Source: Moellerella wisconsensis ATCC 35017 (GTDB taxonomy: Bacteria; Pseudomonadota; Gammaproteobacteria; Enterobacterales; Enterobacteriaceae). Taken from it: 64,000 nt of DNA. This document shows positions 1 to 11,181 of this stretch, in pieces. The first letter of the stretch is position 1. Every line of letters starts with the position of its first letter. The notes under the pieces are model-generated. The model saw nothing but the letters and a program-made list of their open reading frames with translations. It searched no databases and was not told the DNA's origin. The stretch spans positions 1-64,000 of the forward strand of contig NZ_LGAA01000007.1 in NCBI RefSeq assembly GCF_001294465.1, in the 5' to 3' direction. A program made the position numbers and the translations under genes.

Positions 1-514
1 TATTATTTCTGTGCTAAAGTTCTGTATGTAACATTATTTTCTTATATGCTTTAATTAATTATCTGATGATTATAAGTGGATTTATTTATATTCGGTCTAT
101 ATTCAGTCAGATTTACATCAGGCTTGTAGAAAGTTATTCCTTACTCCCTCTGTATTCATATAAGTAAAAACTGAGCACAAAGATCCTTTTAAAAAACAGC
201 TTTCCTCGATAGTGAAAAAATCATGTCACTTAATACAGCCGATTGAAATTATTGATAAAAAGCCGCATTGTACTCGGTTATGTGGCATATATTTTTTAGG
301 TTTTTAAATGTTCTGCTTATATGAGAAATGAGTTTTTAATAAAATGTGGAATTATATTTCGCAAAAATTTAGTTAATATCTGTGAATATTAGAAGTTAGA
401 TATTGAGTAATACTGATAATTGACAATATAGAATAAGAGCGAGGTTATTTGTCTAAGTACGATGCTACTACCTATTAAATAAAATTAATTATGTTTATTC
501 ACTTTTGCGGATGC
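1..514. other. Gene-free AT-rich stretch
   Basis: No open frame with a ribosome site and no RNA gene is recognised here. The stretch lies downstream of the minus-strand phosphoethanolamine transferase gene, so it probably holds that gene's 3' end and the flank of a gene outside the window. No strong GC-rich hairpin followed by a T-run was found. Confidence 0.5.
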
Positions 515-2155
515 TTATTTTGATGATTGAGCGTTAAGAATTATATTTTTTTCTGAGGGTAATTGTTGATAATCCAAAATATTTTTATTGCCATCTAATA
601 CTCTGATTGGTGTATTACCGTTAAAACATGTTCTTAATGCTGAATAGCATATTTGTTTATGTTCCTTATGAATAATACCGAGCCAGTCACTAATAAGAAA
701 ATAATTATTAGCAGTACTAACTGGATGATCAATATTGCCTACTTTTCTTTTTTGTTGATTTATTTTGTCACTGTACCAGATTAATAAGGGAATTTGATAA
801 GCTTCTTTTTTAGTTTTATTAACACCATGATGATATCTAATATCGCCATTATTATCTATGCGCTGTAAGGCATGGTCAGAAAAATATAGAATAGATGCTT
901 TCTGTTGATCTACTTTATTGATGATGTTACCGATAATACTATCAGTATAAGCGATTGAGCTGTCATAACAGTTATCATCTTGATTATCACTATAATGTTG
1001 TAATCTTTTCTCAGGAAAGCGATTACATGCAGGTTCATGGCTGCCATATAAGTGAAGAACAATCAGCTTTTTGCCTTTTTCTTGTAGCGCCTTATCCAGA
1101 TAAGGGAGCAAATCTTCATCATAAGTGATGGTATTTTGCCAACGACTATTTTGTGATTTATGGGCGATAGCTGAGATTAAACTGGTGCTTTTTCCTGCTT
1201 TACCTTGGTTACTAAACCAAAAAGTTTTAAAGCCAGCATGGTTAGCTAAGCTGATAATATTGTCCGCATAGTAGCTTTTATCATTCAGTTGTTCATATTG
1301 TATATTAGACAATGAGATTGGAACTGAAAGTAAGGTAACTGGTGCAGGAGAGATCGCTTGTGTGAATAATAAGATATTATTTTTTTGATTAACTAGATTT
1401 GGTGTATTACGGTGTTGATAACCATATATTTGCATATGATCACGACGGGTAGATTCACCAATAATTAGAATATAAGTCTCTATATCAGTATCATTTTTTT
1501 GATATTTGTAATTGATATTAATATTTGCTATTTTTTTTATTTGTCGTACATCATGGAGTGATCTTACCATCGCTGAGGCATTATAAAATGGGGTTCCCAT
1601 AAAAAAGTGTTCAGTAGCAATTAGATTATTTTTTTGATTTTTATCAATAGCATAATAATCAATAAAAATTAAGGGTAAAAATCCAGTAAGAAGAATAAGG
1701 CCATATTTACCTTGTTTGTTGCTAGTATAAAATGATAACCATCTTACTGATAAGTAATAGGTTAAGCTCATAAAAATAAAGAATAGAATATAATATTTAT
1801 TATATGAGAGCATACCCGCAGCTTCGCTACTGTTGGTATTAATTACAGTTTCGGCAATTGTTGAAGAAAAACCAATATCATGCTCTTTATAGAAGAAAAA
1901 AGAGGTTGAAAGATTTAATGCCCACAGTAACGCGGCGAAGACTGTATATATTTTTCCTATTTTAAATTTATAAAACCAAGCTGACGATATAACAAGTAAT
2001 AGCCCTGATATTGTCATCTTTATTTTATATTCAAGAGCTAAGTCACCAGAAAAAAATACTGGCAATATTGTGACTATAGACACGATTAGAAAAATATATA
2101 TTTTAGACATATATGACGATGGTAATTCCTTTGAATAAGATTGTGAGTAAAACAT
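515..2155 (-). CDS. Phosphoethanolamine transferase, EptA/CptA-like sulfatase-fold membrane protein
   Basis: Members of this family move phosphoethanolamine from phosphatidylethanolamine onto lipid A, LPS core or other periplasmic glycans. The 546-residue protein has an N-terminal membrane part with about five hydrophobic segments (about residues 19-36, 45-62, 68-85, 121-140 and 150-168). A periplasmic alkaline-phosphatase-superfamily domain follows. The motif IIGEST (Glu234, metal ligand) precedes RRDHMQIYGY, Thr274 in APVTLLS is the likely nucleophile, and SDH plus HHG occur later. The length suits the family. Which acceptor it modifies (lipid A as EptA, core heptose as CptA) cannot be read from sequence. 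The start is uncertain: Met16 is a possible alternative. The gene stands alone. Confidence 0.8.
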   Translation of the reverse strand: MFYSQSYSKELPSSYMSKIYIFLIVSIVTILPVFFSGDLALEYKIKMTISGLLLVISSAWFYKFKIGKIYTVFAALLWALNLSTSFFFYKEHDIGFSSTIAETVINTNSSEAAGMLSYNKYYILFFIFMSLTYYLSVRWLSFYTSNKQGKYGLILLTGFLPLIFIDYYAIDKNQKNNLIATEHFFMGTPFYNASAMVRSLHDVRQIKKIANININYKYQKNDTDIETYILIIGESTRRDHMQIYGYQHRNTPNLVNQKNNILLFTQAISPAPVTLLSVPISLSNIQYEQLNDKSYYADNIISLANHAGFKTFWFSNQGKAGKSTSLISAIAHKSQNSRWQNTITYDEDLLPYLDKALQEKGKKLIVLHLYGSHEPACNRFPEKRLQHYSDNQDDNCYDSSIAYTDSIIGNIINKVDQQKASILYFSDHALQRIDNNGDIRYHHGVNKTKKEAYQIPLLIWYSDKINQQKRKVGNIDHPVSTANNYFLISDWLGIIHKEHKQICYSALRTCFNGNTPIRVLDGNKNILDYQQLPSEKNIILNAQSSK

Positions 2156-2323
2156 TAACTAATTTTTATTACAATGCTTTTGGACTCGGAAAAACTCTGA
2201 AAGTATAAAATCATTAATAGAAAAAACCAACAAGTAACATTTAAATAATACTATCAATTAGTTATGTTTTTTTTCGAGGAGTGTAAAGTTAAGCAGGTTT
2301 TATTGGAGATTTATTTCTATGGG

Positions 2324-2391
2324 CAATGAAGCGCGTTCATGCGCTTCATTGTTCCCGCTAAATTAAATTTTAACAACAGGAGCCTGTTGTT
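2324..2391 (-). terminator. Tandem hairpins downstream of actP
   Basis: Two perfect inverted repeats lie just beyond the actP stop. One has 11-bp arms (2324-2334 with 2341-2351, CAATGAAGCGC and its complement). The other has 9-bp arms (2372-2380 with 2383-2391, AACAACAGG and its complement). Neither is followed by a clean U-run on the minus strand, so they may act as a processing or stability structure rather than a simple intrinsic terminator. Confidence 0.45.
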
Positions 2392-2404
2392 GAGATAAGG
2401 TGTA

Positions 2405-4054
2405 TTAGTGAGATTTTCCTTGCTCTGCGCCTAAACCAATCTGAGAACGTATAAATTGCTCTCTAAATTTCTCTTTTTCTGCTTTTCCTTGCGATGAATT
2501 ATCGGTTATTGAGAATAGCCAAGAAGCGAAAAATGCCACAATCATTGAAAATAAAGCTGGATATTCATAGGGATAGATCGGTTTTTCATGATGAAGTATA
2601 CCGACCCAGATTGTTGGTCCAAGGATCATTAATATAACTGCTGTACTTAATCCTAACCAGCCCCCAGCCAGTGCCCCTCGAGTTGTTAGTCCTTTCCAAT
2701 ACATTGAAAGCAGTATAATTGGAAAGTTACAACTGGCTGCGATAGAGAAAGCTAAGCCAACCATAAAGGCAATATTTTGCTTTTCAAATAAAACTCCTAG
2801 CCCGATAGCGACAATACCGAGGATCACTACGGTAATTTTAGAGACTCTAAGCTCGTCTTTTTCGTTAGCTTTACCTTCTTTTATCGCCATGGCATATAAA
2901 TCATGAGAGACCGCAGATGCACCTGCAAGAGTTAATCCAGCGACGACGGCGAGAATTGTTGCGAAGGCGACTGCAGAAATAAAACCGAGAAATAAATTAC
3001 CGCCAACCGCATCAGCAAGGTGAACTGCTGCCATATTGGTACCGCCAATTAATGCGCCTGCTGCGTCTTTAAACTGGGGATTAGCACTGACGAGAACAAT
3101 AGCGCCAAAGCCAATAATAAAGGTCAGAATATAGAAATAACCAATAAATCCAGTTGCATAGAATACGCTTTTTCGTGCTTCTTTAGCATCGCTGACGGTG
3201 AAGAAACGCATAATAATATGCGGTAGCCCGGCAGTACCAAACATTAATGCTAGCCCAAGAGACAGCGCAGAGATAGGGTCGGAAACCAATCCGCCTGGAC
3301 TCATAATTGATTGACCATTTTTATGTATTTCAACGGCTTGCTTAAATAAAGTATTAAAGTTGAAATCGGCATATTTCATGACCATGATGGCCATGAAGGT
3401 TGCTCCTGCTAGTAATAATATCGCTTTGATTATTTGTACCCATGTGGTGGCTAGCATACCCCCGAAGAGTACATACATGACCATTAATATACCGACGATA
3501 ATTACGGCGACGAGATAATCTAAGCCGAATAACAGTTCAATTAGTTTTCCGGCTCCAACCATTTGAGCAATCAGATAAAGCGCAACGACAACTAATGAGC
3601 CGACAGCGGAAAGAATACGAATAGGGCGTTGTTTTAAACGGTAGGAAGCAACATCGGCAAAAGTATAACGTCCCAGATTGCGTAGACGTTCTGCAATCAG
3701 AAATAAAATAATTGGCCAGCCAATCAAAAAACCGATTGAGTAGATTAAGCCATCATATCCAGAGGTATATACCAGGGCTGAAATTCCCAAGAATGATGCG
3801 GCAGACATAAAATCACCGGCAATAGCCATACCATTTTGAAATCCGGTTATTTTACCCCCTGCAGTATAATAATCGGTACGTGAACGGGTTCTTTTTGATG
3901 CCCAATAGGTAATATAAAGTGTGAATCCGACGAAGATCATAAACATAATGATCGCTTGAATATTAATGGGTTGACGCTCAACATCACCGGTTAGTGCTTC
4001 CGCATTCACCATTACTGGTGCCAATACCAGTAGTATTAGAAGGCGTTTTGTCAT
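2405..4054 (-). CDS. actP: Cation/acetate symporter ActP
   Basis: A sodium:solute symporter family (SSS) permease that takes up acetate and, in E. coli, glyoxylate, so that Acs can activate it. The 549-residue protein starts with a short hydrophobic leader ending near residue 20 (VMVNAEA). It then has about 13 membrane segments typical of SSS carriers, with the motif [10 protein letters not shown] near residue 60 and FMSAASFLG near residue 83. The length equals the E. coli protein. The start overlaps the end of yjcH by four bases (ATGA), showing translational coupling. It is the last gene of the acs-yjcH-actP operon, so transcription probably follows acs (CRP/acetate control in E. coli). Identification is firm. 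Confidence 0.95.
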   Translation of the reverse strand: MTKRLLILLVLAPVMVNAEALTGDVERQPINIQAIIMFMIFVGFTLYITYWASKRTRSRTDYYTAGGKITGFQNGMAIAGDFMSAASFLGISALVYTSGYDGLIYSIGFLIGWPIILFLIAERLRNLGRYTFADVASYRLKQRPIRILSAVGSLVVVALYLIAQMVGAGKLIELLFGLDYLVAVIIVGILMVMYVLFGGMLATTWVQIIKAILLLAGATFMAIMVMKYADFNFNTLFKQAVEIHKNGQSIMSPGGLVSDPISALSLGLALMFGTAGLPHIIMRFFTVSDAKEARKSVFYATGFIGYFYILTFIIGFGAIVLVSANPQFKDAAGALIGGTNMAAVHLADAVGGNLFLGFISAVAFATILAVVAGLTLAGASAVSHDLYAMAIKEGKANEKDELRVSKITVVILGIVAIGLGVLFEKQNIAFMVGLAFSIAASCNFPIILLSMYWKGLTTRGALAGGWLGLSTAVILMILGPTIWVGILHHEKPIYPYEYPALFSMIVAFFASWLFSITDNSSQGKAEKEKFREQFIRSQIGLGAEQGKSH

Positions 4055-4362
4055 TTTTTCACCTCGCTAAGAATTTCACTCGTGAGGCGGTCGTATTCAC
4101 CATTAGCCCGAATAACATACAGTCCGGTTAAAATAAATGAAATTACGATTAGCCCAACGCCAACGGGAATACCACGGGTAATATATGAACCTTCTGATAT
4201 GGGTGTCCCTAGCCAACTAGGATCAAAGGCAATAAGAAAGATAAAACTGACATACAGCACTAATGTGATGAGGGACAGTGACCATGAAAAACGACTGCGT
4301 TTTTTGACCAATTCTTTGAAGCGAGGGTTATTTTCTATCTCTTGATAAACAGTATCATTCAT
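4051..4362 (-). CDS. yjcH: DUF485 inner-membrane protein YjcH
   Basis: A small protein of 103 residues with two predicted membrane helices (about residues 28-46 and 66-86), matching the DUF485 family always found between acs and actP. Its biochemical role is not established; it is thought to assist the acetate permease. It contains the conserved N-terminal stretch [16 protein letters not shown]. It overlaps actP by four bases and lies about 120 bases downstream of acs in the same transcription direction. The start is supported by an AGGAG-type ribosome site just upstream (GAGGAGA on the minus strand). Confidence 0.93.
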   Translation of the reverse strand: MNDTVYQEIENNPRFKELVKKRSRFSWSLSLITLVLYVSFIFLIAFDPSWLGTPISEGSYITRGIPVGVGLIVISFILTGLYVIRANGEYDRLTSEILSEVKK

Positions 4363-4485
4363 CAGAGTTTCTCCTCTGTTATTTTTTATCGGTGTGGTTG
4401 TACAGGCTACTTTTCAGTAGCCTATAGTGTGTCATTGATAATAAATAGTGGAATATGTGTACTCGGTGGTATCTATGGCATGGCG

Positions 4486-6441
4486 TTATGGCATGTTCAT
4501 GGACTGTTTTTCTTCTAATAATTTTTCAACCACACTTGGATCGGCTAATGTCGATATATCTCCAAGATTGCTGGTATCGCCGGTAGCAATTTTACGCAAG
4601 ATGCGGCGCATAATTTTACCGGAGCGGGTTTTAGGCAGTGAATCTGTCCAGTGAAGAATATCTGGCGTTGCAATTGGGCTAATTTCTTTGCGTACCCACT
4701 GGCGAACATCAGTATAGAGCTCAGGGGAAGGCTCCTCGCCATGATTTAAAGTGACGTAAGCATAAATAGCTTGTCCTTTAATATTATGAGGAATACCTAC
4801 AACCGCTGCTTCTGCAATTTTAGGGTGAGAGACCAAAGCAGATTCAATTTCTGCGGTACCTAATCGATGCCCTGAGATATTCAGTACATCATCAACTCGG
4901 CCGGTAATCCAATAATAGCCTTCATCATCGCGACGGGCGCCATCCCCACTGAAATACATACCTTTAAAAGTTGAAAAATAGGTTTGTTCGAAACGATAGT
5001 GATCACCATAAAGTGTTCGAGCTTGACCGGGCCAAGAATCAACAATGACTAAGTTTCCTTCTTGTGCGCCTTCAATAATTTCGCCCATATTATCCACGAG
5101 TGCTGGACGTACGCCAAAAAATGGCAGCGTCGCAGAGCCGGGTTTTAAGGCGATAGCACCGGGTAATGGGGTTATCATAAAGCCACCGGTTTCTGTCTGC
5201 CACCATGTATCTACTATTGGGCAGCGACTATTCCCCATTTTTTTATAGAACCATTCCCACGCTTCAGGATTGATTGGTTCTCCTACGGAGCCTAATATCC
5301 GTAGAGAGTTTCTGTTTGTGCCTTCGATCGCTTTATCGCCTTCTGCCATTAATGCGCGGATGGCGGTTGGAGCGGTATAGAGGATATTTACTTGATGTTT
5401 ATCCACAATTTGGCTCATGCGATTAACAGCAGGATAATTAGGGACACCTTCAAACATTAGCGTTTTAGCGCCGTTCGATAACGGCCCGTAGAGCAGATAG
5501 CTATGGCCGGTAACCCAGCCGACATCGGCGGTACACCAGTAGACCTCATCATCATGATAATCAAAGGTATATTTAAAGGTTAGCGAGGCATAAACTAAAT
5601 ATCCTCCCGTCGTGTGTAATACGCCTTTAGGTTTCCCTGTTGAGCCTGAAGTATAGAGAATAAATAGAGGATCTTCGGCATTCATTTCTTCTGCCGGACA
5701 ATCATTACTGGCATTTTGCATCAGTTCATGCCACCACAAGTCGCGCCCATTAACCCAATTTTTTTGGTTACCGGTGCGACGATAAACGATGACATTTGAA
5801 ATTGTGGTGATTTGAGGATTGAGCAAGGCATCGTCGACATTTTTTTTCAATGGAATACTTCTGCCAGCACGAAGACCTTCATCGGCAGTAATCACTAATT
5901 TTGCTTTACAATCAATGATTCGGCCAGAAACTGCTTCAGGAGAAAACCCAGCAAAAATAACGGTATGAATCGCTCCGATACGTGCACAAGCTAACATAGC
6001 TACTGCTGCTTCTGGCACCATTGGCATATAGATAGCAACCACATCGCCTTTTTGAATACCGCACTGTTTTAATACATTGGCAAAGCGACACACCTCAGCA
6101 TGAAGTTCACGATAGGTAATATTTTTAGAGTGAGAAGGGTCATCGCCTTCCCAAATGATTGCGGTATGATCGCCTCGTTGACTTAAATGACGATCAAGGC
6201 AGTTAGCGCTTAAATTTAAAGTACCATCTTCAAACCAGCGGATATTAATATGGCCGGGATCAAAAGAGGTGTTTTTTACCCGAGTGTAGGGCTTAATCCA
6301 ATCAACAATTTTTCCTTTTTCTCCCCAGAACGCGTCGGGATCTTGCAGGGATAATTGATATTCGTCATGGTACTGTTGTTCGGTTATCAGGGCGTTATTA
6401 ATAATGTCAGCTGAGATCGGATGCTTAGTTATTTTTGTCAT
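4486..6441 (-). CDS. acs: Acetyl-CoA synthetase
   Basis: AMP-forming acetate:CoA ligase, the high-affinity route from acetate to acetyl-CoA through acetyl-AMP, acting in the cytosol. The 651-residue sequence carries the adenylate-forming signature [12 protein letters not shown] (about residue 265), the WWQTETGG motif and the C-terminal hinge and [11 protein letters not shown] motif. In that motif Lys609 is the catalytic lysine, which in Salmonella is inactivated by acetylation. It heads the acs-yjcH-actP operon. A GGAG-type site lies upstream of the ATG (GGAAGGAGAT on the minus strand). The 436-base gap to divergent sodA presumably holds its promoter. Nothing is unusual and identification is firm. 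Confidence 0.97.
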   Translation of the reverse strand: MTKITKHPISADIINNALITEQQYHDEYQLSLQDPDAFWGEKGKIVDWIKPYTRVKNTSFDPGHINIRWFEDGTLNLSANCLDRHLSQRGDHTAIIWEGDDPSHSKNITYRELHAEVCRFANVLKQCGIQKGDVVAIYMPMVPEAAVAMLACARIGAIHTVIFAGFSPEAVSGRIIDCKAKLVITADEGLRAGRSIPLKKNVDDALLNPQITTISNVIVYRRTGNQKNWVNGRDLWWHELMQNASNDCPAEEMNAEDPLFILYTSGSTGKPKGVLHTTGGYLVYASLTFKYTFDYHDDEVYWCTADVGWVTGHSYLLYGPLSNGAKTLMFEGVPNYPAVNRMSQIVDKHQVNILYTAPTAIRALMAEGDKAIEGTNRNSLRILGSVGEPINPEAWEWFYKKMGNSRCPIVDTWWQTETGGFMITPLPGAIALKPGSATLPFFGVRPALVDNMGEIIEGAQEGNLVIVDSWPGQARTLYGDHYRFEQTYFSTFKGMYFSGDGARRDDEGYYWITGRVDDVLNISGHRLGTAEIESALVSHPKIAEAAVVGIPHNIKGQAIYAYVTLNHGEEPSPELYTDVRQWVRKEISPIATPDILHWTDSLPKTRSGKIMRRILRKIATGDTSNLGDISTLADPSVVEKLLEEKQSMNMP

Positions 6442-6685
6442 ATTTTTATCTCCTTCCAGATGTTAATAGTATGTCAAAAAATAGTTAACTAAAGCTGTAA
6501 TTAAGAATTTGTTTTTATTTTGAGCGGAAGATCACGTATTAAATGTACCGATATTCTCAGATTAAACATTTAGTGCGTAATGACTGAGTGGTTTATAAAG
6601 CTATTAATTTTAAATTAATTAGCTTATTGTCTAGATTTTTACCCATTATCTCTATATGTATCACTAAATTAGGCTGTAAATTTAG

Positions 6686-6755
6686 TTGACTTATAAACCC
6701 ACAATACCATAATGGATATGATAATGATTTTCATTAATGTTAAAATCACTATAAT
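6686..6755 (+). promoter_or_regulatory. sodA promoter region with Fur-box-like site
   Basis: Positions 6720-6738 read GATAATGATTTTCATTAAT, 15 of 19 matches to the Fur consensus palindrome, with the left half perfect. A sigma70-like pair lies just upstream: TTGACT at 6686-6691 and CATAAT at 6708-6713, 16 bases apart. A perfect TATAAT is at 6750-6755 with TTTTCA 16 bases before it, overlapping the site. Either arrangement would let Fur block transcription of sodA, as is known in E. coli. The rest of 6442-6877, between acs and sodA, shows no gene. Confidence 0.7.
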
Positions 6756-6877
6756 GACAATTGACTCACAGGATATAAAAATTTACTAATAGGTAAATTG
6801 ATATATTCAAAACATTTGGATTGATGTTCGTTTTCAATTTGGAATATCAAGGGTTATAAGTTACTGGAGACAATTAT

Positions 6878-7498
6878 ATGAGCTATACATTACCTGCTTT
6901 ACCTTACGCTTACGATGCGCTGGAACCCCATTTTGATAAGCAAACAATGGAAATCCATCATACTAAACATCATCAAACCTATGTAAATAATACGAATACA
7001 GCATTAGAATCATTACTTGAATTTGCGGGTATGGACATTGATGAGTTAGTTAAAAATCTGGATAAAGTTCCTGCGGATAAGCGTACTTTTTTACGCAATA
7101 ATGCGGGTGGGCACTCAAATCACAGTTTTTTCTGGAAAGGCTTGAAATTAGGCACCGAATTAAAGGGTGCATTAAAACAAGCTATTGAACGTGATTTTGG
7201 CAGTGTTGATGAATTTAAAGCTAAATTTGAAGCTGCCGCAGCCACCCGTTTTGGTTCAGGTTGGGCATGGTTAGTATTGAATGATACCGGTAAATTAGCC
7301 GTTGTTTCTACCGCGAATCAAGATAGCCCATTAATGGGTGAGGCTATTTCTGGCGTATCAGGTTATCCGATCATCGGTTTAGATGTTTGGGAGCACGCCT
7401 ATTATCTGCAATATCAAAATCGTCGTCCTGACTATATTAAAGCCTTCTGGTCAGTAGTTAACTGGGATGAAGCAGCTAAACGCTTTGATGCTAAATAA
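6878..7498 (+). CDS. sodA: Manganese superoxide dismutase
   Basis: Dismutates superoxide to hydrogen peroxide and oxygen in the cytosol. The 206-residue protein has the Fe/Mn-SOD metal ligands His27, His82, Asp169 and His173 (DVWEHAYY signature). It has the manganese-type context [10 protein letters not shown] and the full length of the E. coli enzyme. A TGGAGA ribosome site precedes the ATG. The Fur-box-like site upstream indicates induction when iron is low or Fur is inactivated, which pairs with the RyhB gene at 28.3 kb. The gene is monocistronic with its own terminator. Identification is firm. Confidence 0.97.
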   Translation: MSYTLPALPYAYDALEPHFDKQTMEIHHTKHHQTYVNNTNTALESLLEFAGMDIDELVKNLDKVPADKRTFLRNNAGGHSNHSFFWKGLKLGTELKGALKQAIERDFGSVDEFKAKFEAAAATRFGSGWAWLVLNDTGKLAVVSTANQDSPLMGEAISGVSGYPIIGLDVWEHAYYLQYQNRRPDYIKAFWSVVNWDEAAKRFDAK

Positions 7499-7525
7499 TT
7501 AGCCCGATTAATTATAAATATTTTT

Positions 7526-7557
7526 GCATGGCTGAGCTTTTTAGCCATGCATTTTTT
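7526..7557 (+). terminator. Intrinsic terminator of sodA
   Basis: Perfect 8-bp stem GCATGGCT (7526-7533) with AGCCATGC (7543-7550), followed by ATTTTTT. It lies 27 bases after the sodA stop. Confidence 0.88.
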
Positions 7558-7700
7558 ATTAATAAACTAAGGTTCTTCTCTATAATCCAGTCTAAAAATC
7601 CCACTATATCCTAAACTTAATTAACCTCGTTGTTATCTTCGATACCTTTCTTTATGATCTCATTCTCAACGTTATTTTGATGTCGTTTGGAGACTAATTA

Positions 7701-8378
7701 ATGGAGTATCATCCTCAAGTCTTTATTGGAAAAGTTCAACCTACAGGGCATTGCGGTAACAGTGGAATAGATAAACATCAAGTCGGGGGATTACTGCAAT
7801 TATTACCTCTGGGTCTTGCGGGAGATGAGCAAGCTGAAAAAAAATTTCATGGGGGACCCGATAGAGCGCTTTGCCAATATCCGGCCGAACATTATCATTA
7901 TTGGAGCCAATGCTACCCTGAGTTAATTGATTTATTTATCGCGCCTGCATTTGGTGAAAATCTATCTACAACTGGTATGAATGAAGAGAATGTCTTTATT
8001 GGGGATATTTATCGCTGGGGAGACGGGATGATCCAAGTGACTCAACCACGTTCACCCTGTTATAAACTGAATCGAATGACCGGGTTAGAAAATTTCTCAT
8101 TAACCTTACAAAATAGCGGTCGTTGTGGATGGTTATATCGCGTTATAAAAGGGGGGGCTGTTAGCGCAAATGCTTCATTACAGCTGCTGAGTCGTAATAG
8201 TGATATTTCAGTCAAAGAGGCTATCGCTATTGCTTTTCATCTACCTTTTGATATGAGTCTGTATCGCCGATTACTTTCTGCTAGTGGATTATCAGCTAGT
8301 TGGAGTTATACCATGCAGAAGCGTATTCAAGATAAGCGCATTGAAGATTTTAATCGTCGCTTATTTGGCCACGATTAA
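7701..8378 (+). CDS. yiiM: MOSC domain protein YiiM
   Basis: MOSC-domain proteins relate to the molybdenum-cofactor sulfurase C-terminal domain. E. coli YiiM reduces 6-N-hydroxylaminopurine and is linked to detoxification of N-hydroxylated bases. The 225-residue sequence has the typical KFHGGPDRALCQYPAEHY block (about residues 50-67) and FGENL near residue 91. The probable cofactor-binding cysteine lies in QPRSPCYKL (about residue 119). The C-terminal helical extension of the YiiM group is also present. Start chosen at the ATG after TTTGGAGAC. It lies next to sodA, close to the arrangement near sodA in E. coli. Confidence 0.92.
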   Translation: MEYHPQVFIGKVQPTGHCGNSGIDKHQVGGLLQLLPLGLAGDEQAEKKFHGGPDRALCQYPAEHYHYWSQCYPELIDLFIAPAFGENLSTTGMNEENVFIGDIYRWGDGMIQVTQPRSPCYKLNRMTGLENFSLTLQNSGRCGWLYRVIKGGAVSANASLQLLSRNSDISVKEAIAIAFHLPFDMSLYRRLLSASGLSASWSYTMQKRIQDKRIEDFNRRLFGHD

Positions 8379-8570
8379 GGATGACATAATCTCTAACTCA
8401 ATTTGGCTAATAGGCAATTTTTATCAAGATCAGTCATTAAAATATCCTGATCGTTAGTGATCAAACTGTGTTTGTGTAGCCGTTTTAATCAGGCAAGAAC
8501 GTTATTAGAAGTCAGTTGATGAAGAATGGGTTAATGTGGAATAATTTATTCGCCACAGCTTATTAGTTTT

Positions 8571-8606
8571 TAACCATAGATCATTTAGGTCTTAACCATA
8601 GATCAT
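8571..8606. repeat. Two direct copies of a 14-bp motif in the yiiM-trpS gap
   Basis: TAACCATAGATCAT occurs at 8571-8584 and again at 8593-8606, a 22-bp period. The surrounding gap (8379-8634) shows no gene or RNA. Significance is unknown; it could be a binding-site pair or replication slippage. Confidence 0.6.
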
Positions 8607-8614
8607 GAGTGCGG

Positions 8615-8664
8615 ATAAAAAATAATAAAATAAAAACAGGCCACTCTACTAGGAGTCGCCTGTT
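8615..8664 (-). terminator. Intrinsic terminator of the aroK...trpS operon
   Basis: On the minus strand, a 12-bp stem with one mismatch (arms 8635-8646 and 8653-8664, core AACAGGC) is followed by TTTTTATTTTATTATTTT. It lies about 50 bases after the trpS stop and ends the long minus-strand superoperon. Confidence 0.85.
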
Positions 8665-8713
8665 AGCATTTAACTCAAAATATCTTACGGCAGATAATAT
8701 TAAGTCAGAAAAA

Positions 8714-9742
8714 TTATGGGCGTTTTACGAAACCGATAACATCATAGACTTTGTCTAGCGTTTTCTGGGCTTGTTGTGCGGCTTTATCTGCACCATCAGC
8801 CATAATTTTATTCAATAGTGCTTCATCGTTACGGAAATGATGATAGCGCTCTTGTAAGCTTGTTAGCATTTCTGCCACAGCATTAGCAACTGCACCTTTA
8901 AGATGGCCATACATTTGACCCGCAAATTCAGTTTCTAATTGCTCGATGGTTTTATTGGTAATACCCGCCAGAATATCCAATAGGTTAGATACACCCGGTT
9001 TATTTTCTAAATCATAACGTACACAAGGTGGTTCTTCTGAATCGGTTACTGCACGTTTGATTTTCTTCGCCGCAGATTTGGGATCTTCTAATAATGTAAT
9101 CACGTTATTACGATTGTCATCAGATTTAGACATTTTCTTGTTTGGATCTTGTAGTGCCATAACGCGAGCACCACCTTTAGGAATAAAAGGCTCTGGCACG
9201 GTAAATACTTCACCATAAATGGCATTAAAACGCTGAGCAATATCACGGCTCAATTCTAAATGCTGTTTTTGGTCGATACCTACTGGGACTTGATTAGTTT
9301 GATAAATCAAAATATCTGCTGCCATCAGGACGGGATAATCGAATAATCCTGCGTTGATATTCTCAGAATGGCGAGATGATTTATCTTTAAATTGAGTCAT
9401 ACGGCTCAACTCACCAAAATAAGTGTAGCAGTTTAATGCCCAGCCTAATTGAGCATGCTGCGGAACATGCGACTGAACAAAAATAGTACTTTTATTTGGG
9501 TCGATACCACAGGCTAGATAAAGTGCGAGAGTATCTAAAGTCCGTTGACGCAGTTGCGTTGGATCTTGGCGCACAGTAATTGCATGTTGGTCAACAATAC
9601 AGTAGATACAGTCGTAATCATCTTGCATCAGTGCCCACTGACGTAACGCTCCCATATAGTTACCAATAGTTAATTCACCAGAAGGCTGAGCACCGCTGAA
9701 TACGATAGGTTTCTGGGCTGGTTTTGCAGTGGGATCACTCAT
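8714..9742 (-). CDS. trpS: Tryptophanyl-tRNA synthetase
   Basis: Class I aminoacyl-tRNA synthetase that charges tRNA-Trp. The 342-residue protein has the HIGH-like motif as TIGN in [18 protein letters not shown] (about residues 17-34) and the KMSKS motif in [10 protein letters not shown] (about residue 203). The length is close to the E. coli enzyme (334). It is the last gene of the dam-rpe-gph-trpS block, 11 bases after gph, so expression is shared with the aroK-aroB-damX-dam superoperon. Identification is firm. Confidence 0.97.
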   Translation of the reverse strand: MSDPTAKPAQKPIVFSGAQPSGELTIGNYMGALRQWALMQDDYDCIYCIVDQHAITVRQDPTQLRQRTLDTLALYLACGIDPNKSTIFVQSHVPQHAQLGWALNCYTYFGELSRMTQFKDKSSRHSENINAGLFDYPVLMAADILIYQTNQVPVGIDQKQHLELSRDIAQRFNAIYGEVFTVPEPFIPKGGARVMALQDPNKKMSKSDDNRNNVITLLEDPKSAAKKIKRAVTDSEEPPCVRYDLENKPGVSNLLDILAGITNKTIEQLETEFAGQMYGHLKGAVANAVAEMLTSLQERYHHFRNDEALLNKIMADGADKAAQQAQKTLDKVYDVIGFVKRP

Positions 9743-9753
9743 TTTATATGTCC

Positions 9754-10449
9754 TTAATTTTTAGAAGATGATAAGCCAATCGCAGCAGTTAGGTCTGAAA
9801 AGTGCGTTAATACGCAGTCAGGCTCACTGAGTGCGATTGATTCACCATAGTTATAGCCATAGGTCATCCCTACACAGGGACAGCCAGCAGCTTGTGCTGC
9901 AAGAATATCATTACGGGAATCACCAACAAAAAGCAATTCTTCTTTGCGTAACCCAAAAGTCCCCATGGTTAGGTATAACGGCGCAGGATGAGGTTTTTTT
10001 TGTTTGACATCGTCGCCGCCCAAGACTAATGAAAAATAGCTATCTATAGCTAATTTTTTGAGTAATGGTGCAATGAATGCTGTTGGCTTATTGGTCACGA
10101 TCGCTAATGGTAGTGAATGTTTGGCGAGCTCAGCTAAGGTCTCTTTTACCTCAGGGAACAGTTTGCTACCGGTTGTCACTGAAAGTGCATAATATTTATC
10201 AAAACTATCACGCGTTGCTTGTTGCAGCTCCGGTGTTATTTGTGCCCCGGCCCATTTAAGTGCTCGTTCCACCATAATATCTGCGCCATTACCAACCCAG
10301 ATAGAAACGCGTTCTTTACCTGCCGCCGGGTAACCTTGTTCAACTAGCGCTTTATCTAATGCATCAGATAAGCCTCCGGCACTATCGACTAGAGTACCGT
10401 CAAGATCGAACGCTATTGCTTTGATATCTTTTGAGATTTTATTTATCAT
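9754..10449 (-). CDS. gph: Phosphoglycolate phosphatase
   Basis: HAD-superfamily phosphatase that removes phosphate from 2-phosphoglycolate, which is formed in repair of 3'-phosphoglycolate DNA ends. The 231-residue protein has motif [11 protein letters not shown] (nucleophile Asp16, acid Asp18). It has motif II near IVTNKP and motif III/IV as KPHPAPLY and FVGDSRND. The start overlaps the rpe stop by four bases, and trpS follows by 11 bases. Synteny with E. coli dam-rpe-gph-trpS confirms the assignment over other HAD phosphatases. Confidence 0.95.
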   Translation of the reverse strand: MINKISKDIKAIAFDLDGTLVDSAGGLSDALDKALVEQGYPAAGKERVSIWVGNGADIMVERALKWAGAQITPELQQATRDSFDKYYALSVTTGSKLFPEVKETLAELAKHSLPLAIVTNKPTAFIAPLLKKLAIDSYFSLVLGGDDVKQKKPHPAPLYLTMGTFGLRKEELLFVGDSRNDILAAQAAGCPCVGMTYGYNYGESIALSEPDCVLTHFSDLTAAIGLSSSKN

Positions 10450-11120
10450 CGTGACACCTTCTGTAGTTCTTTTCGCATATCATCGATGACGGTTTTATAA
10501 TCAGACTGACCAAAGATAGCTGAGCCTGCAACAAAAGTATCTGCCCCAGCTTGAGCAACTTCGGCAATATTTTCTACTTTAATCCCGCCATCAACTTGAA
10601 GACGAATATTATACCCACTCTCATCGATCAGTTTACGGACTTGACGCAACTTATGCAGTGTTTGAGGTATAAACGATTGACCACCAAAGCCTGGATTGAC
10701 AGACATTAATAGGATCATATCGAGTTTATCCATGACATACTCAAGGCAACTTAGTGGTGTGGCTGGATTGAGAACCAAACCTGCAGTGCAACCGTGCTCT
10801 TTGATCAGCTGTAATGTGCGGTCAATATGTTCGCTGGCTTCAGCATGAAAGCTAATATGACTCGCCCCCGCTTTAGCAAAATCAGGAACAATACGATCAA
10901 CCGGTTTAACCATTAAATGGACATCGATCGGCGCGGTAATTCCGTAATCCCGTATCGCCTTACAAATTGGCGCTCCGAAAGTTAGATTAGGGACGTAATG
11001 ATTGTCCATGACATCAAAATGGACAGTATCAGCACCGGCTGCCAGTACTTTAGCTGTATCTTCGCCTAATCTTGCAAAGTCAGCAGATAAAATAGATGGG
11101 GCAATCAGAAAATCTTTCAT
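10446..11120 (-). CDS. rpe: Ribulose-phosphate 3-epimerase
   Basis: Interconverts ribulose-5-phosphate and xylulose-5-phosphate in the pentose phosphate pathway. A TIM-barrel protein of 224 residues with the family blocks [10 protein letters not shown] (N-terminus), [12 protein letters not shown] (metal His and Asp), [10 protein letters not shown] and DGGIK. The start at 11120 was chosen because it matches the E. coli N-terminus and follows a GGAGAC ribosome site; an in-frame ATG four codons upstream is less likely. It overlaps gph by four bases. Confidence 0.95.
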   Translation of the reverse strand: MKDFLIAPSILSADFARLGEDTAKVLAAGADTVHFDVMDNHYVPNLTFGAPICKAIRDYGITAPIDVHLMVKPVDRIVPDFAKAGASHISFHAEASEHIDRTLQLIKEHGCTAGLVLNPATPLSCLEYVMDKLDMILLMSVNPGFGGQSFIPQTLHKLRQVRKLIDESGYNIRLQVDGGIKVENIAEVAQAGADTFVAGSAIFGQSDYKTVIDDMRKELQKVSR

Positions 11121-11181
11121 TATCGTCTCCAATTATTATTCGGCCACTCATCACCCTATTAATTATTCGGCAATGAGGTCG

